Source: Ricinus communis
Taxonomy: Eukaryota; Streptophyta; Magnoliopsida; Malpighiales; Euphorbiaceae
Direction: 5' to 3'
Assembly: GCF_019578655.1 (NCBI RefSeq)
Contig: NC_063265.1
Coordinates: 14,742,285 to 14,806,284 of the forward strand
DNA: 64,000 nt
Each line of letters opens with the position of its first letter. Position 1 is the first letter of the stretch. This document shows positions 26,071 to 36,642 of this stretch, piece after piece. Below the pieces are notes generated by a model that was given only the letters and a program-made list of their open reading frames with translations, was not told the origin of the DNA and made no database searches. Made by a program: the position numbers and the translations under genes.

Positions 26071-28005
26071 TTTTCATACTAACAATAAAATTTGTACATC
26101 TCCTCTAAATAGAATCCATGAAAGTAATAGAAAATGAAATGAAAATTTTGATATAAATATATATAGTCGACTCTTTTTATATTTAATATTATTTAATTTT
26201 TGAGAAATTAATTATGTTTTTTTGTTAAATAATTAAATTTAATAAATTAATAATATTTTCATTTATCAAATATATTAATTATAAAAGAATTGCTTGTGTA
26301 TATAATAGTGAAATTTTACAGTGAAAAGAATAATTGCTTCTCATTATTAAGAAATCGAAATATATATATATATTATTGTAGATTCAATGGATATGAACTT
26401 CACAATGAAAATAGCAGTCTGTTGTTACTCATTAGAAACGTGTTAAACTCTCGTTGGTACTGTAAATAGTAAATGAAAAACTTCAAGTTTAAGATTTCTT
26501 CAGTTTTCCTAAGGTAAAAAAACGGCTGAATTATTTTATAATCAGTAAAAGATTAAGATTTTCTTTAAATACAAATAAATGAATAAATATGTCCTAAGGT
26601 TGGAATTTCAAAAGGAATAATGATTTTAAAATAGAATAAGAAATTCATGGCTGCGTAAAAATCAACCTAAAATCCCTATTTGAAATGAGTAAAAATGAGA
26701 ATTATTGCTTAATCATGCATTAGCAATTCTTTTACTATTCACTTTCTTTTTTCAATATAATATATTTAAAGTTAAACAAAGTTTAAAGATAATTATTTTG
26801 ACCAATTGTTTTTTTTTTAATTTTAATTATGTAAGATAAATATATTCCTTGATAATATATTAATATCATCTATTAAAAAAAATAATGCATTGAGATGGCT
26901 TAATTTAATTTAATAATCAATATTGGTAGGCAACGCGGCATGCAGTAGTAGTGCAAGTGCTAATTATAATTTTAATTACTTGATGACATAAAACCTAATA
27001 TTAATATAGAAATTCATTTAAATTTGAACTCAAATAGTAATAGTAATTTATTTTTTAGAGTGATAAATTTTAAATTTGAGTTTTTCTCGTGAGTTTTGTA
27101 AGAGAATATCTATATCTTATTATGCAGTACACGACTAATTAACTCTTCTATAAATAAAAATATATATTAATATAAAAATTAGCAATTTAGTGAAAAAAAT
27201 ATATAAGAATTTCATAATAGGCAGATAATGTTTTATTAACATCTTAATTAATTTTTTAAAAATTTATAAAGATTATTCTATTACGGTATTTATATTTTAA
27301 ACTATATGCTCAAAATATTATTTACTGCAGAAATCTCTATTAACATGGTTTTATGGTCATTCAAATTAGAAAAGACAATAACTATAGTGCATTTATTATT
27401 TAAATGAATAATCTCTGATGTTTATATATTATACATATATAAACTAATTTTTGCTATTTAAAACTAATTTTCGACTTTTTTTATATTAGAAGGCTATAGT
27501 TCATCAATGGTTGTTCTTGATAGCTTTTAAATATTTATTTTCGTATGCATGCCTGAAATGTAAGAAGTTAAATACATAATGAATTAATATTTTATTAATT
27601 TTTGTCTCAATTTTTTTTTAAATTTGATTTTTGTCGTTGCAATTCACTCCATTTACTTCAATTCAAAGAATTGGTTGATAATTTTCTTGTTATGAAACAA
27701 TTATAATATCGGAGGTGACTTAAACCTAAATTGGACTTGGACCTTTTTTATCCAAAAAAAAAAGAAAAATCTTGATAATTAGCAGCCATTTTGTACCAAA
27801 ATGATTAAATCACAGCCGTAAAGCCATCCAATTTCAAAAATCTAAAACTGATCCAAGCCGTCCAATTTCTGTACCAATCAAATCAACCTCCACCATGAGA
27901 TCCCGCCCCATCAACCCAAAAAATAATAATAAAACTTCGTCCGCACTTCATTCAGTTCTCCATTTCCAAAACATGCTCGACGTTTAACACCCCGCGGCAA
28001 AACAG
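26071..28005. other. AT-rich intergenic spacer and OTU promoter region
   Basis: No gene seen. Composition is strongly AT-biased to about 27650; from there to 28005 it is more mixed and directly precedes the OTU gene TATA box. No tRNA, CRISPR-like array or coding frame with support was found. Confidence 0.5.
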
Positions 28006-28014
28006 TATATATAA
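28006..28014 (+). promoter_or_regulatory. TATA box of the OTU deubiquitinase gene
   Basis: TATATAAAT lies about 20-30 bases upstream of a CT-rich stretch (CTCTTCTAATCTCTCTCTC) that would carry the transcription start. This fits a spliced leader with a donor at 28150. Confidence 0.6.
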
Positions 28015-28149
28015 ATGACCCATATGCTCTTCTAATCTCTCTCTCTTGTCAAATTTGTTTTAATCTTTATCTTATTTGCTTCTTTCTTTATAAATATTGT
28101 GTCTTTATTGACTGAAATTTTCAAGCTTTTCCGAATTGAAGATAATCAG

Positions 28150-28694
28150 GTTAGTGGGCTTGTCTTGTTTCATTCAAAGATTCAATCTTTTGTTTGTACT
28201 TTTGTATCTTGATTGCTTAGTTATGTAGCAACTGCAGTTTTGATGATTAAAAAAAAAAAAAAAGGAGAATGAAATGCCTGATTGCTATTAGGTTCATTTG
28301 CATTTGAATCTTATTAATTGATTATGTTTTACTTGTTAGTTGTCATGCTTTATATCTCATTGCTTAGTGAAGTACACCTAAAAGTAACTAATCTTAAATG
28401 ATTTTAGTGTCCATTCCTTTTTGGTATGGGTCTCTTAGAGGATTTTATTTTTGAATCGTAATTTTGTTACCCTTATTGTTTAATTGACAAAATTTTAGAG
28501 AAAAGCTGTTTTCCTGTATTGAAAAGTTCAAGTTCATGATCTCCAGTTTTCAGCTGCTGGCAGGTCCACCATTTATATTTAATGGTTGACAGCTGGTGCT
28601 TATATGAGTTTGAGGTTTCTGTATCCTAATCCTTAAGGCAATAACTTGTTGTGGTTGGACTAAGTAGAGGAGTTAATTAATATTATTATTTCAG
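28150..28694 (+). other. Probable 5'-leader intron of the OTU gene
   Basis: The donor ATCAG/GTTAGT at 28150 and the acceptor TATTTCAG at 28694 bound a T-rich, ATG-poor stretch between the TATA-proximal leader and the coding start at 28721. Leader introns of this size often raise expression in plants. Confidence 0.5.
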
Positions 28695-28720
28695 GTTTTG
28701 TGTTTGGAGGATTGTTTGAA

Positions 28721-31700
28721 ATGGCTATGTATGAGCAAGATTCAGATGTAGTTCAATGGGGTCTTCGTCTTCTTGATGGAGATCCTCCTTTCTATTCTGG
28801 GTATTATTGTGGTGTAGTTCAAAATGAGGACAGTTATCATGGACAATATATCAGAGATCACTATGACATATCAGATTGTACCCATGTAGATAGTGATGAG
28901 ATTATTGCTCGAACACTGCAAGAAGAATTTTCGCAACTGGCTGTTGCTGAAGCCTCTAGGTACTCACCAGCTAGAGAAGATAACATGCAAGAATCTATTC
29001 AGTCGCATGATTGGCATTGTACACCGACAAGAAGCTACAGTTCAGGCATGTGGTGGTGAAGCTGCCGGTTGTATCTTCATTTTTGTATATTGAGTTTCCT
29101 TAGTGGCTCTAACATTATGTTTACATTTTACAGACCATGAGCATAGCCATGAAGATTCTGACGATATGGTCCCTTCTAGTTCATGCTCTAGTCCTGGTAA
29201 TGAGGATGAGTATTCTTATTCTCCAGAATTTGCTGATGAATATGCACTGGATGATGAAGTTGGCAGAAGGCTGAATCAAATGGTTCCTATCCCTGTAGGT
29301 TTAGTCTACTTGCTTTAAATCATCATGATTGCGTGCTACTTCTTCTTGCTGTGGGTAACTAGACTGTAGGTATTTGAATTGTTATGTTATTCTTGAACTG
29401 ATTGTTCTCCTAAGTCTGAGGTTTCACATCAAACTACTTAGTTCACTTTAGTGGGGAAAGAGGGGTATCAAACACCTTTCTGATCAAGATTCAAATTACT
29501 GAAAAATTAGAACAGGAATGGCATAGATAATTGGAGGTCATAATTCCCCCCAGCTCACAAGCACTTCTCCAATGACCCCATATATGTGACTTTTGTGTTT
29601 TCTGATTTACTATGTGATTTTATTGGGGATTTTCAAGCTGCACTTGCAAGTTCAATTCAGGGCACTTCTAATCCTCTAATTTTCTGGCATTATTTAAGTA
29701 AACCTCCAACAGAAACAGTTTCGAGACTATGGTGCTATACTGTCTATGTTCATTATGTAGAACTCAGGATTCACAAGATTTTATACTGTGGATACTTGTA
29801 TCCTCTCAATATATATTGAATTGACATGTTTGTAACCAAGTTCATGTCAATATTGATTCTTGGATCTAGCTGTTTTTATCTGTTGTGTTGATTTGCATCA
29901 GAATATCTTAGGTTCTATCTCCTTGAAAGCTTGTGTTAAATGGTAATCAAATCTACGTTCCCCTTCTGTTTCTCCTTTAAAGGAATCAGCAAGCATACAT
30001 ATACAAAAACTTAAGAGAAATAAAATGTTCAATCACTTATTTAAGAATCAAGACTTATCAAGGAATAACTCTACATATTATCATTTAATTTCCATTTATT
30101 CAATCCAAAATCATAGTGCATGTTTGTGCTTCCATTATTTTCCTTGAGCTCATAAAAGTGCACCATGTTTGTTATATCCTTATTGTGTGGCTGCATTTTC
30201 TCTCCTTTCTGCACAGCATGTTCCCAGAATTAATGGAGAAATACCTTCAATTGATGAAGCATCCTCAGATCATGAAAGGCTTCTCAATAGGTAATAATTA
30301 TTATTTTTTTTTTTTTTTGTGATTTTCATGAGCATTATCAACGAAGAGCTTCTCAAGAGTAGCTCTCTCTTAGCTTCTCAAGGAGTAGCTCTCTCTTATG
30401 TACAGTATTTAAATTAAGCAATGAGATTGCTGCTTTAGATGAAGCCTAATGAATTAAAATAATTCATAACCATTATTTGTGTTTATCGTTTCCTTGTAGT
30501 GAATCAATCAATTGCATTTTCTGAAAACTTTTATTCCCTTTTTCTTTCTTGGAAATCTGTGTTCGTCATAACTTCTCTACTGGATATTGTTAACATCAAG
30601 AGATGAGCAAAATTCCGCAAAAAACTGAACCGATTATCGATTCGGTTTTTATTTGTCTTATAAATTCAGTTTATGGTTTTAAAAACCAAAATTATTTTGG
30701 CTTGCTTTGGTTTGGTATTAAGTTCAAACAATTTGGTTTAACCAAAATAACAGAATCTTTTGTTATTTATTAGTAAAAGTATAAAATATATCCTTAAATT
30801 TTAATTTGTAATGTGAACTTTATGTAATTTGGTTTATTTGGTTTGATTTTTCGGTTTGACCTCTTACTCGATTTCATTCACTTTATATTTATATAAGATT
30901 TGGTTAATTTGGTTTGATCTAAATCAGGTTCGCTTCAGTTCATATTTACATAAAATTTGGTTTATTCGGTAAGCACAAAAGCAAACCGACCAAATGTCGC
31001 CCCTGGTTACATCACTGCTAATATATTATCTTTAATCTAGATTGCAGTTATTTGACTTTTTTGAGGTTAAGGTTCAAGGGGATGGTAACTGTCAGGTTAG
31101 TTCTTATCAACTTTTTCTTTGTCTATTGTCTCACTCTGAGCAAATCTTATTACTGTTGTTGGTTGATAAGGAGATTTATCAAAGAAATAATGATAAAGTT
31201 CTTTATATTACTGGTATTACTTTTTCCTTTTCAGTTTCGTGCTTTATCAGATCAATTATACAGCACGCCTGATCGTCACAAAGTTGTGAGGCGACAGGTT
31301 GTAAACCAGGTTTGCTTTATTCTCTAACTTCTTGTTAACAACCGAACACAATTTTCTTTAGTTTGTTACAATGGACAACCATGAGTCCTGACGTTTTCCC
31401 TGCAATATTTTATAATCATCAGCTGAGATCTCATCCAGAGATATATGAAGGGTATGTTCCTATGGAGTATGGTGACTACTTGAAGAAAATGTCAAAGTAT
31501 TAACAGAATTTTTCTTTTTATAATTGATTATTAAGAGTTCTCACCCAGTATATTGATTCTAATGCCCTTTGCTTTATGCCAGGAGCGGTGAGTGGGGGGA
31601 TCATGTCACATTGCAGGCAGCTGCAGATACGGTATGGATTATAACGACTTTCTTTTAAACTTTTTCCCCCTTGGTGATGCAATGCCCAGGTGTAAACCAT

Positions 31701-33287
31701 GACAGCCAAAAGAAGATTATTGTTGGCATAGTAACAACCAGGCCAAACTTGCTGGGTTTGGATTATATTGACCTTTTTTTGTCTTTGAAGGAGATTGAGC
31801 TTGTTTTCCTTATCTCTAATATTGCATGAAGTTAAAGTTTTATACCTGTTCCGCTTGTTAACTTAGGCTATAAATACCTTCTCGAAATTTAGTTAAGTAT
31901 GTGCTCGTTCTATATTTTCTTTTTATTTTTCAAAATAAAGCTCCTATACACATTTATGTTTTTTATGCTGTTGGAGATTATCAATGTGTTTTTGGTCCAA
32001 TATTAACTTGCAGAAGTATCTAATGCAGTATGGTGTGAAGATACTTGTTATGACCTCCTTTAAGGACACTTGCTACATAGAGATTCTTCCTATCAACCAG
32101 AAGACAAAAGGAGGTAATCCTTTTGGCTTTTCTTCCTGTTTTGAGGGAGAAAGTTGCAGTATCATTTTTCTGCAGATATGATTCCCAGTTCATTTTATCT
32201 TCTATTCAGGAAATTTTAAAGTTTTTGTTTCTTTCTCTTACTTCCAACTTGTGGCTTTATATGAAATTTCAAGTGTGTTGTGAGGCTGATAATAGCTATG
32301 GTATTAAATCTTGGAATAAGCTTAATTTTACTAATATGCCAGATCAGGTGAATAAGACTTGTTAGGTAATAGTTTTGTTTATTAATTTTGTTCCTAATCC
32401 CCCACGGGCAGCACCTTCATCATTGGTGAACATAGATATCTACTATATTGAATTGTTTTCTTAATTTTACTTCAAAGAAGCATCCGAGTAGGATTCTGCT
32501 GTTTGTGTTATGTTCTACTCTTCTTTTCCATATTGGAATTGAAATTTTGAACAGATCATGATCCCAGTATTATTAAATAGATTGTTTTGACTACTAGTAT
32601 AGTTTGAAAGTTGCGGTTCTTCTATCCTTTTTCTTTTACCCTTCTTTTACATATTGAATGAAATTGTGAACAGATCATGATCCCATTATTATTAAATAGA
32701 TTGTTTTGACTACCAGTATAGTTTGAAAGTTGCGGTTCTTCTATTGTTTTTCTTTTAACATTCTTTTCTAGCATATAGTATTAAGTATAATCTAAGTATA
32801 GAGTATGTGAAGTTCTTTGTAAAGAATTTTTGTTCTATGTGCAGCAATTTTCTTGAGCTTTTGGGCAGAGGTACACTACAATTCTATCTATTTTCAAGGA
32901 GGTAAATTTTTTTGTTTCCTTTGCTACGCCATCTATTTCATAGGAAAGAGAGACGTAAATTGACAATGGGGGGATCATTCGGGAGCAGGGTTGAGTAAAC
33001 TTGATGAGAAATGAACTAAAATTTTAGGTTATACGTTACAAAATAACTGGTTATCAAACTTCATTTCCCTTAACAACTACAGTTTTGATTCCGCATAAGC
33101 TTTACTTCATCTGATATGTCAGTCCTTCTGGTTTTAGAAGAATGATTAGAGAAGCTGTGAGAATTAGCTTCAATTCTGGTGATATGAGAATGATCAAACT
33201 TTTTTCCTTTTGTGGTTTGATTTAGATACCACCTCTAATGAGTTCAGAAAGAAGAAAAAGTGGTGGAGCTTTGGGAATCGGCACTAG
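28721..33287 (+). CDS. OTU-domain deubiquitinase, OTU9/OTU10-like (343 aa, 10 exons)
   Basis: This is a cysteine protease of the OTU family that removes ubiquitin; plant OTU9/OTU10-type enzymes are cytosolic deubiquitinases. Exons are 28721-29045, 29134-29294, 30217-30290, 31041-31095, 31235-31309, 31423-31496, 31583-31631, 32014-32113, 32845-32901 and 33226-33287, summing to 344 codons with TAG. The acidic N-terminal half (starting MAMYEQDSD) is followed by the OTU core. The catalytic motif GDGNCQ gives Asp-201 and nucleophile Cys-204, then FRALSDQLY; the catalytic His is in AEVHYNSIY (His-315). The C-terminus is basic (FRKKKKWW). Intron 1 needs a GC donor (TCAG/GCATGT): the nearby GT donors all create a stop at the junction. 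Intron 3 holds a repeat element and intron 8 a duplicated segment. The active site is intact. Confidence 0.94.
30603..31010. mobile_element. Probable degraded dispersed repeat in OTU intron 3
   Basis: This block begins GATGAGCAAAATTCCG and ends AATGTCGCCCCTGGTTAC, and is packed with TCGGTTT, TTTGGTTT and AACCAAA variants. Plant genomes contain many non-autonomous elements with this same build (ends reading 'gagcaaaattc' and 'tcacccct' around GGTTTGG-type repeats). It lies wholly within the intron, and no coding frame is present. Family assignment needs a repeat library. Confidence 0.4.
32521..32757. repeat. Imperfect tandem duplication of about 119 bp in OTU intron 8
   Basis: Two adjacent copies share CAGATCATGATCCCA (32552 and 32671), then TATTATTAAATAGATTGTTT and AGTTTGAAAGTTGCGGTTCT, with a handful of substitutions and a small indel. 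Entirely intronic; no effect on the coding frame. Confidence 0.85.
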
Positions 33288-33361
33288 AAATGGCTGGGTC
33301 TTCTGTGCTGATCTCCTCTTCTTGCTACATGGCTTTGTATTTCCTTTTCTATAATTTAATC

Positions 33362-33367
33362 AATAAA
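33362..33367 (+). terminator. Candidate polyadenylation signal of the OTU gene
   Basis: An AATAAA hexamer lies 75 bases after the OTU stop codon in T-rich sequence. Plant polyadenylation signals are loose, so this is only a candidate. Confidence 0.4.
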
Positions 33368-34299
33368 ATCTTATATGGATGTTCATAAAGCTCCTTGTAT
33401 AAATATGTGTTTTAAAGCTTTCATATCCCAATTTTGCAGGCATGCCTTAGAATAGTATGCCAAATCTTTCTGATAGAAAAAGTGGGGGAAATGTTAAAAG
33501 GCAGTGTACTGTTTATTCTTTTGATATTAAGAAAAAAAGAGAGATGGATAAGTTTTGGTTGCTTTTCATTTCTGTTTCACAATGAGTTTGGTGTTTGGCA
33601 ATTCCATCAGTCTGATAATACTCTTCACCCAAGTGTTGTCCAAACTCAGTTCAAAAGAAGAAGGCACTCTGTGGACCAATAAAGTATGGATTTTGTAAAG
33701 AATTCGTCTTATTAGATGATCTCATGGTCATAACACTAATAACCCTAAAGCCATACCCATTTGAGATTGAAGGTAATCAGGTGCTAACCCAAATTAAATT
33801 TGGCAATAAATAACTGCTGAGCTGTAATAAATTCATCACCATCCCTTAAAAATTTCCAGAAATTCTTTCCATGCCAATAAATAACTGCCTAACCCAATAA
33901 AAAAAAAAAAGTGAAGACAGAGATTTGTCATTTGAGGATGGGGCCAGCCTCTCAATAACATTCACCAATGATGGGTCCAATTCCAATTTCAACATGTACC
34001 AATTTGTAAGATTCCATACCAGAAATAGCTTCCATGGATTTCATATCACTTTTCCATTACTAACAATCACATTAATTAATTCAGATCTTCTTCACTTCCA
34101 ACATAATAACCCCAAAACATGACAAGGAAGAAGACATTTGATTCATGACCCAATCCAAAAAAGAAAAGAAAGACACACACACACATATGGCTCCACCACC
34201 CAGAACCCTCTATGCATATCCTTAAACCCACCAAATTAACATAAAGGAACCTATACTTCAAATAAAAACTATAATCTTGATCCAATTCTAATCCTTTTC
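33368..34299. other. Convergent intergenic region between OTU and TCP genes
   Basis: The 3' flanks of the OTU gene (plus strand) and the TCP gene (minus strand). The frame at 33434-33682 shows no similarity and no splice context, and the 34285-34076 minus frame is hydrophobic low-complexity sequence. An (AC) run lies at about 34171-34184. Nothing else seen. Confidence 0.5.
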
Positions 34300-34947
34300 C
34301 TATATTTTATCCTGATGACCATTATTCCCAAGCACCTTCTTCTCCTCCTCCTCCTCCTCCTCCTCCTCCTGCTGCTGACGCCTTTCACCTACCTCCGCAG
34401 CAGCTGCAGCGGCGGCAGCAGCCACAACGGCAGCTGGTTGCAGCAACAATGCAGTAAATGGCATGTGCCTATACTCCAAGTCCAGACGACAGCTTGGCGC
34501 TGCAGTTAGGGCAAACATGCCATGACCATGACCACCACCTCCTACGGAGTGAACCTTACATGGAACGGATTGAGAAACAGGAAATGGTATATGACCAGTA
34601 GTAGTAGAAACAGGGTCAGCAGGGACAGTACCAGTGCCGGTCGCAGCGATTATAGAAGGCTCTGCTTGACGGAGAAGCCACTCTATAGTTTCACCATCAG
34701 AACGGTGGCCTAGTTCTCGAGTCAGTTGAAAGATCCGAGCAGCACAAAGAGCTGGCATCCGGACCCGCCTCCCACGGCCATTAACTTTGGTGTGGCGGTC
34801 TTTGGATAGTGAATTAGTAGGTCTTCCATGGGAAGTGAGTTGGGTTCTGGGTTGTGACTCGGTGGTGGGTGCGGGTATTAGTGAGTTATTAAGGTTTGGG
34901 GTCTCTTGACGGTGGTTTGAGCTATGGAAGATCATTTTAGAGCTCAT
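34300..34947 (-). CDS. Class I TCP transcription factor, TCP11-like (215 aa, intronless)
   Basis: This is a plant-specific bHLH-like transcription factor that binds GC-rich sites in promoters of growth and cell-cycle genes. The single exon on the minus strand starts at ATG 34947 (MSSKMIF) and ends with a stop at 34302-34300. The TCP domain spans about residues 49-105: the basic region [17 protein letters not shown] has the class I deletion, then helix [13 protein letters not shown], loop GHRSDG, and helix [21 protein letters not shown]. Downstream is a Gly/His-rich stretch, then a nine-residue alanine run and a long glutamate run (E9) encoded by the GAG repeat, before a short polar tail. Small size and the [19 protein letters not shown] sequence suggest TCP11 rather than TCP7/21. 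In Arabidopsis, TCP11 also adjoins SIG6 (from memory). Confidence 0.93.
   Translation of the reverse strand: MSSKMIFHSSNHRQETPNLNNSLIPAPTTESQPRTQLTSHGRPTNSLSKDRHTKVNGRGRRVRMPALCAARIFQLTRELGHRSDGETIEWLLRQAEPSIIAATGTGTVPADPVSTTTGHIPFPVSQSVPCKVHSVGGGGHGHGMFALTAAPSCRLDLEYRHMPFTALLLQPAAVVAAAAAAAAAEVGERRQQQEEEEEEEEEKKVLGNNGHQDKI
34341..34370. repeat. Trinucleotide (CTC/GAG) run coding for poly-Glu in the TCP gene
   Basis: About ten CTC triplets on the plus strand are read as GAG (Glu) codons in the TCP protein. Together with the upstream GCN run for alanine this makes a length-variable C-terminus. Confidence 0.9.
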
Positions 34948-35050
34948 TATGATAGAAAAGTAGAAAATAATTTATGGGTTTTCGCTGGTATTTTGTATCA
35001 GTGAAGAAAGATTTGAAATTTATGTGAGAGTGAGAGATTTTGAGAGAGGA

Positions 35051-35066
35051 TTTAGGGTTTTATATA
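35051..35066 (-). promoter_or_regulatory. TATA box directly followed by telo-box, TCP gene promoter
   Basis: On the minus strand TATATAAA (35066-35059) runs straight into AAACCCTAAA (35060-35051, overlapping by two bases), followed by a CTCTC-rich leader about 100 bases ahead of the ATG at 34947. Telo-boxes are typical near starts of genes active in dividing cells and are recognised by telobox-binding Myb and Pur-alpha proteins. Confidence 0.65.
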
Positions 35067-36642
35067 AGTAGTAGTTGAATGAAATAGAAGAGAGGTTGAA
35101 GAAGAAGATGAGATGATGGATAAAAAGGACAAACAGGGAAGTGGGCCTTTTGGTGATTCTATGGACCCCACTACAAGAGATAAATAGAGAGAGCCAACTC
35201 TTGAACCGTTGATTCATAGTGTGGGGTTAAGATTTCTTATACGTGTCATGCAGGGGGTAAAGCTGCTGACATGGGTCCCACATTAAGCCTCAGTGTGGGG
35301 TAGGTGCCCTTCTGTCTTTACAGATGATGTCTTGTGGGTCCCACTAGCTATTTGGACAGGGCCACAGCATGAGGTCAAGTTGATTTAGTGGAAAATGACT
35401 GTTACCAACTTACCTTGTGGGCTAGAAATTCTTAACAAAAACATATGGATTTATGTTTTAAACATTTTTTATATAAAATTGGATAATTTCTAAATAGTAA
35501 TCTTTCATGTTAATTTTTTTTAAAGAAAACCCATATATAACAAGTTAAATGAAATGAAGTGTTAAATAAGATATCTCAAGAAATTAGTAGATTTTATTTC
35601 TAGATTTCTAATATTTAACTAATCGACTTTAAAATTGAATGATATTGAAGTCTTTTTATGGTAATGATTTTAGTGTTATTTTTATTTTATAAGGTGATAA
35701 TGATAATCAATAATAACTAGAGATAATATATGTTTTTATTTATTTTAAGTTTTTAAATAGAAAAATAATAAAAGATAACGACAAAATGATCGATTTATAA
35801 TAACTTTTAGATAGTATGTTTTAATAAATCTTAAATATAAATGATCAAATCAAACAAAACGATCGTTTTATAATAAATTTTAATGTTATTACTCTTCTAG
35901 ACTTTAAAATAGAAACGACAAAGTAAAATAATTATAAAAATGATCGATTTATAATAAATTTAAAATGAAATAGGAAAGACAACAACATACTTATGGTTTG
36001 TAATGCTAAAATGTAAACTTATTAACTAAAATACGATTCAATGAAGAAGATAATTAGTTATTTTTTATAATCACTAAGTATATGCATTATGCAACAAAAA
36101 GACTATTTTGATTGAGAAAATTTATATAATTTATGGATTAAATTAAATTTATCATTTGCCAAGTTACAAGAAGGTCAATATTTATAAATTTTGAAATACT
36201 CCTCATCATTTTAAATTTTCACTTTTAGAGATTTTAATTTTCCATTCAGAAATTAATATAATAGATTGTTGTAATACATTTTTCTAATTTTAAGATTACC
36301 TTTTATCATCTGGTGAAGTGTTGGACCAGGATACAAGGCCCCCATAAATTACAGTTAAGAGTGGGCCAGATTCATGGGCTGGGGGCTATTGGCCCAAAGA
36401 ACCGCAAAGGAAGAAAATGACAATGGCTGTAGAAGCAGCATACAACCTGATCTTTTGAACCGTATTTTGAGGTGTGTAATAGTCTCTCTGCAACTGCTCC
36501 AGTTTCTTGCTTAGCTTTAGTTATTCGTCTGCTAGAAAGGAACATGTAAAACCATGAACTCTATGTTTTGTAAACACCTCAGTATACCAACCAGCATACT
36601 GAATTGAATTCTTTATCATTTTTGTCATTAATATTCTATCGC
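35067..36642. other. Divergent intergenic region between TCP and SIG6
   Basis: The first part (to about 35400) is moderately GC-containing and probably holds distal TCP promoter elements, including several GGGCC/GGTCCCA-like sites that class I TCP proteins could bind. From 35430 to 36290 it is AT-rich and contains a three-copy spaced repeat. From about 36300 it is the upstream region and leader of SIG6, with GGGCC motifs at about 36362 and 36390. Confidence 0.45.
35783..35963. repeat. Three spaced copies of an ATGATCGATTTATAATAA-type motif
   Basis: Near-identical 25-bp segments lie at about 35783, 35856 and 35937 (spacings 73 and 81 bp). The central copy contains the perfect palindrome AAAACGATCGTTTT. 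Spacer sequence is AT-rich and much less conserved. Confidence 0.7.

Noticed and set aside
33434..33682. 82-aa plus-strand frame downstream of the OTU stop
   Set aside because: No recognisable motif, no splice context, lies in the trailer/flank.
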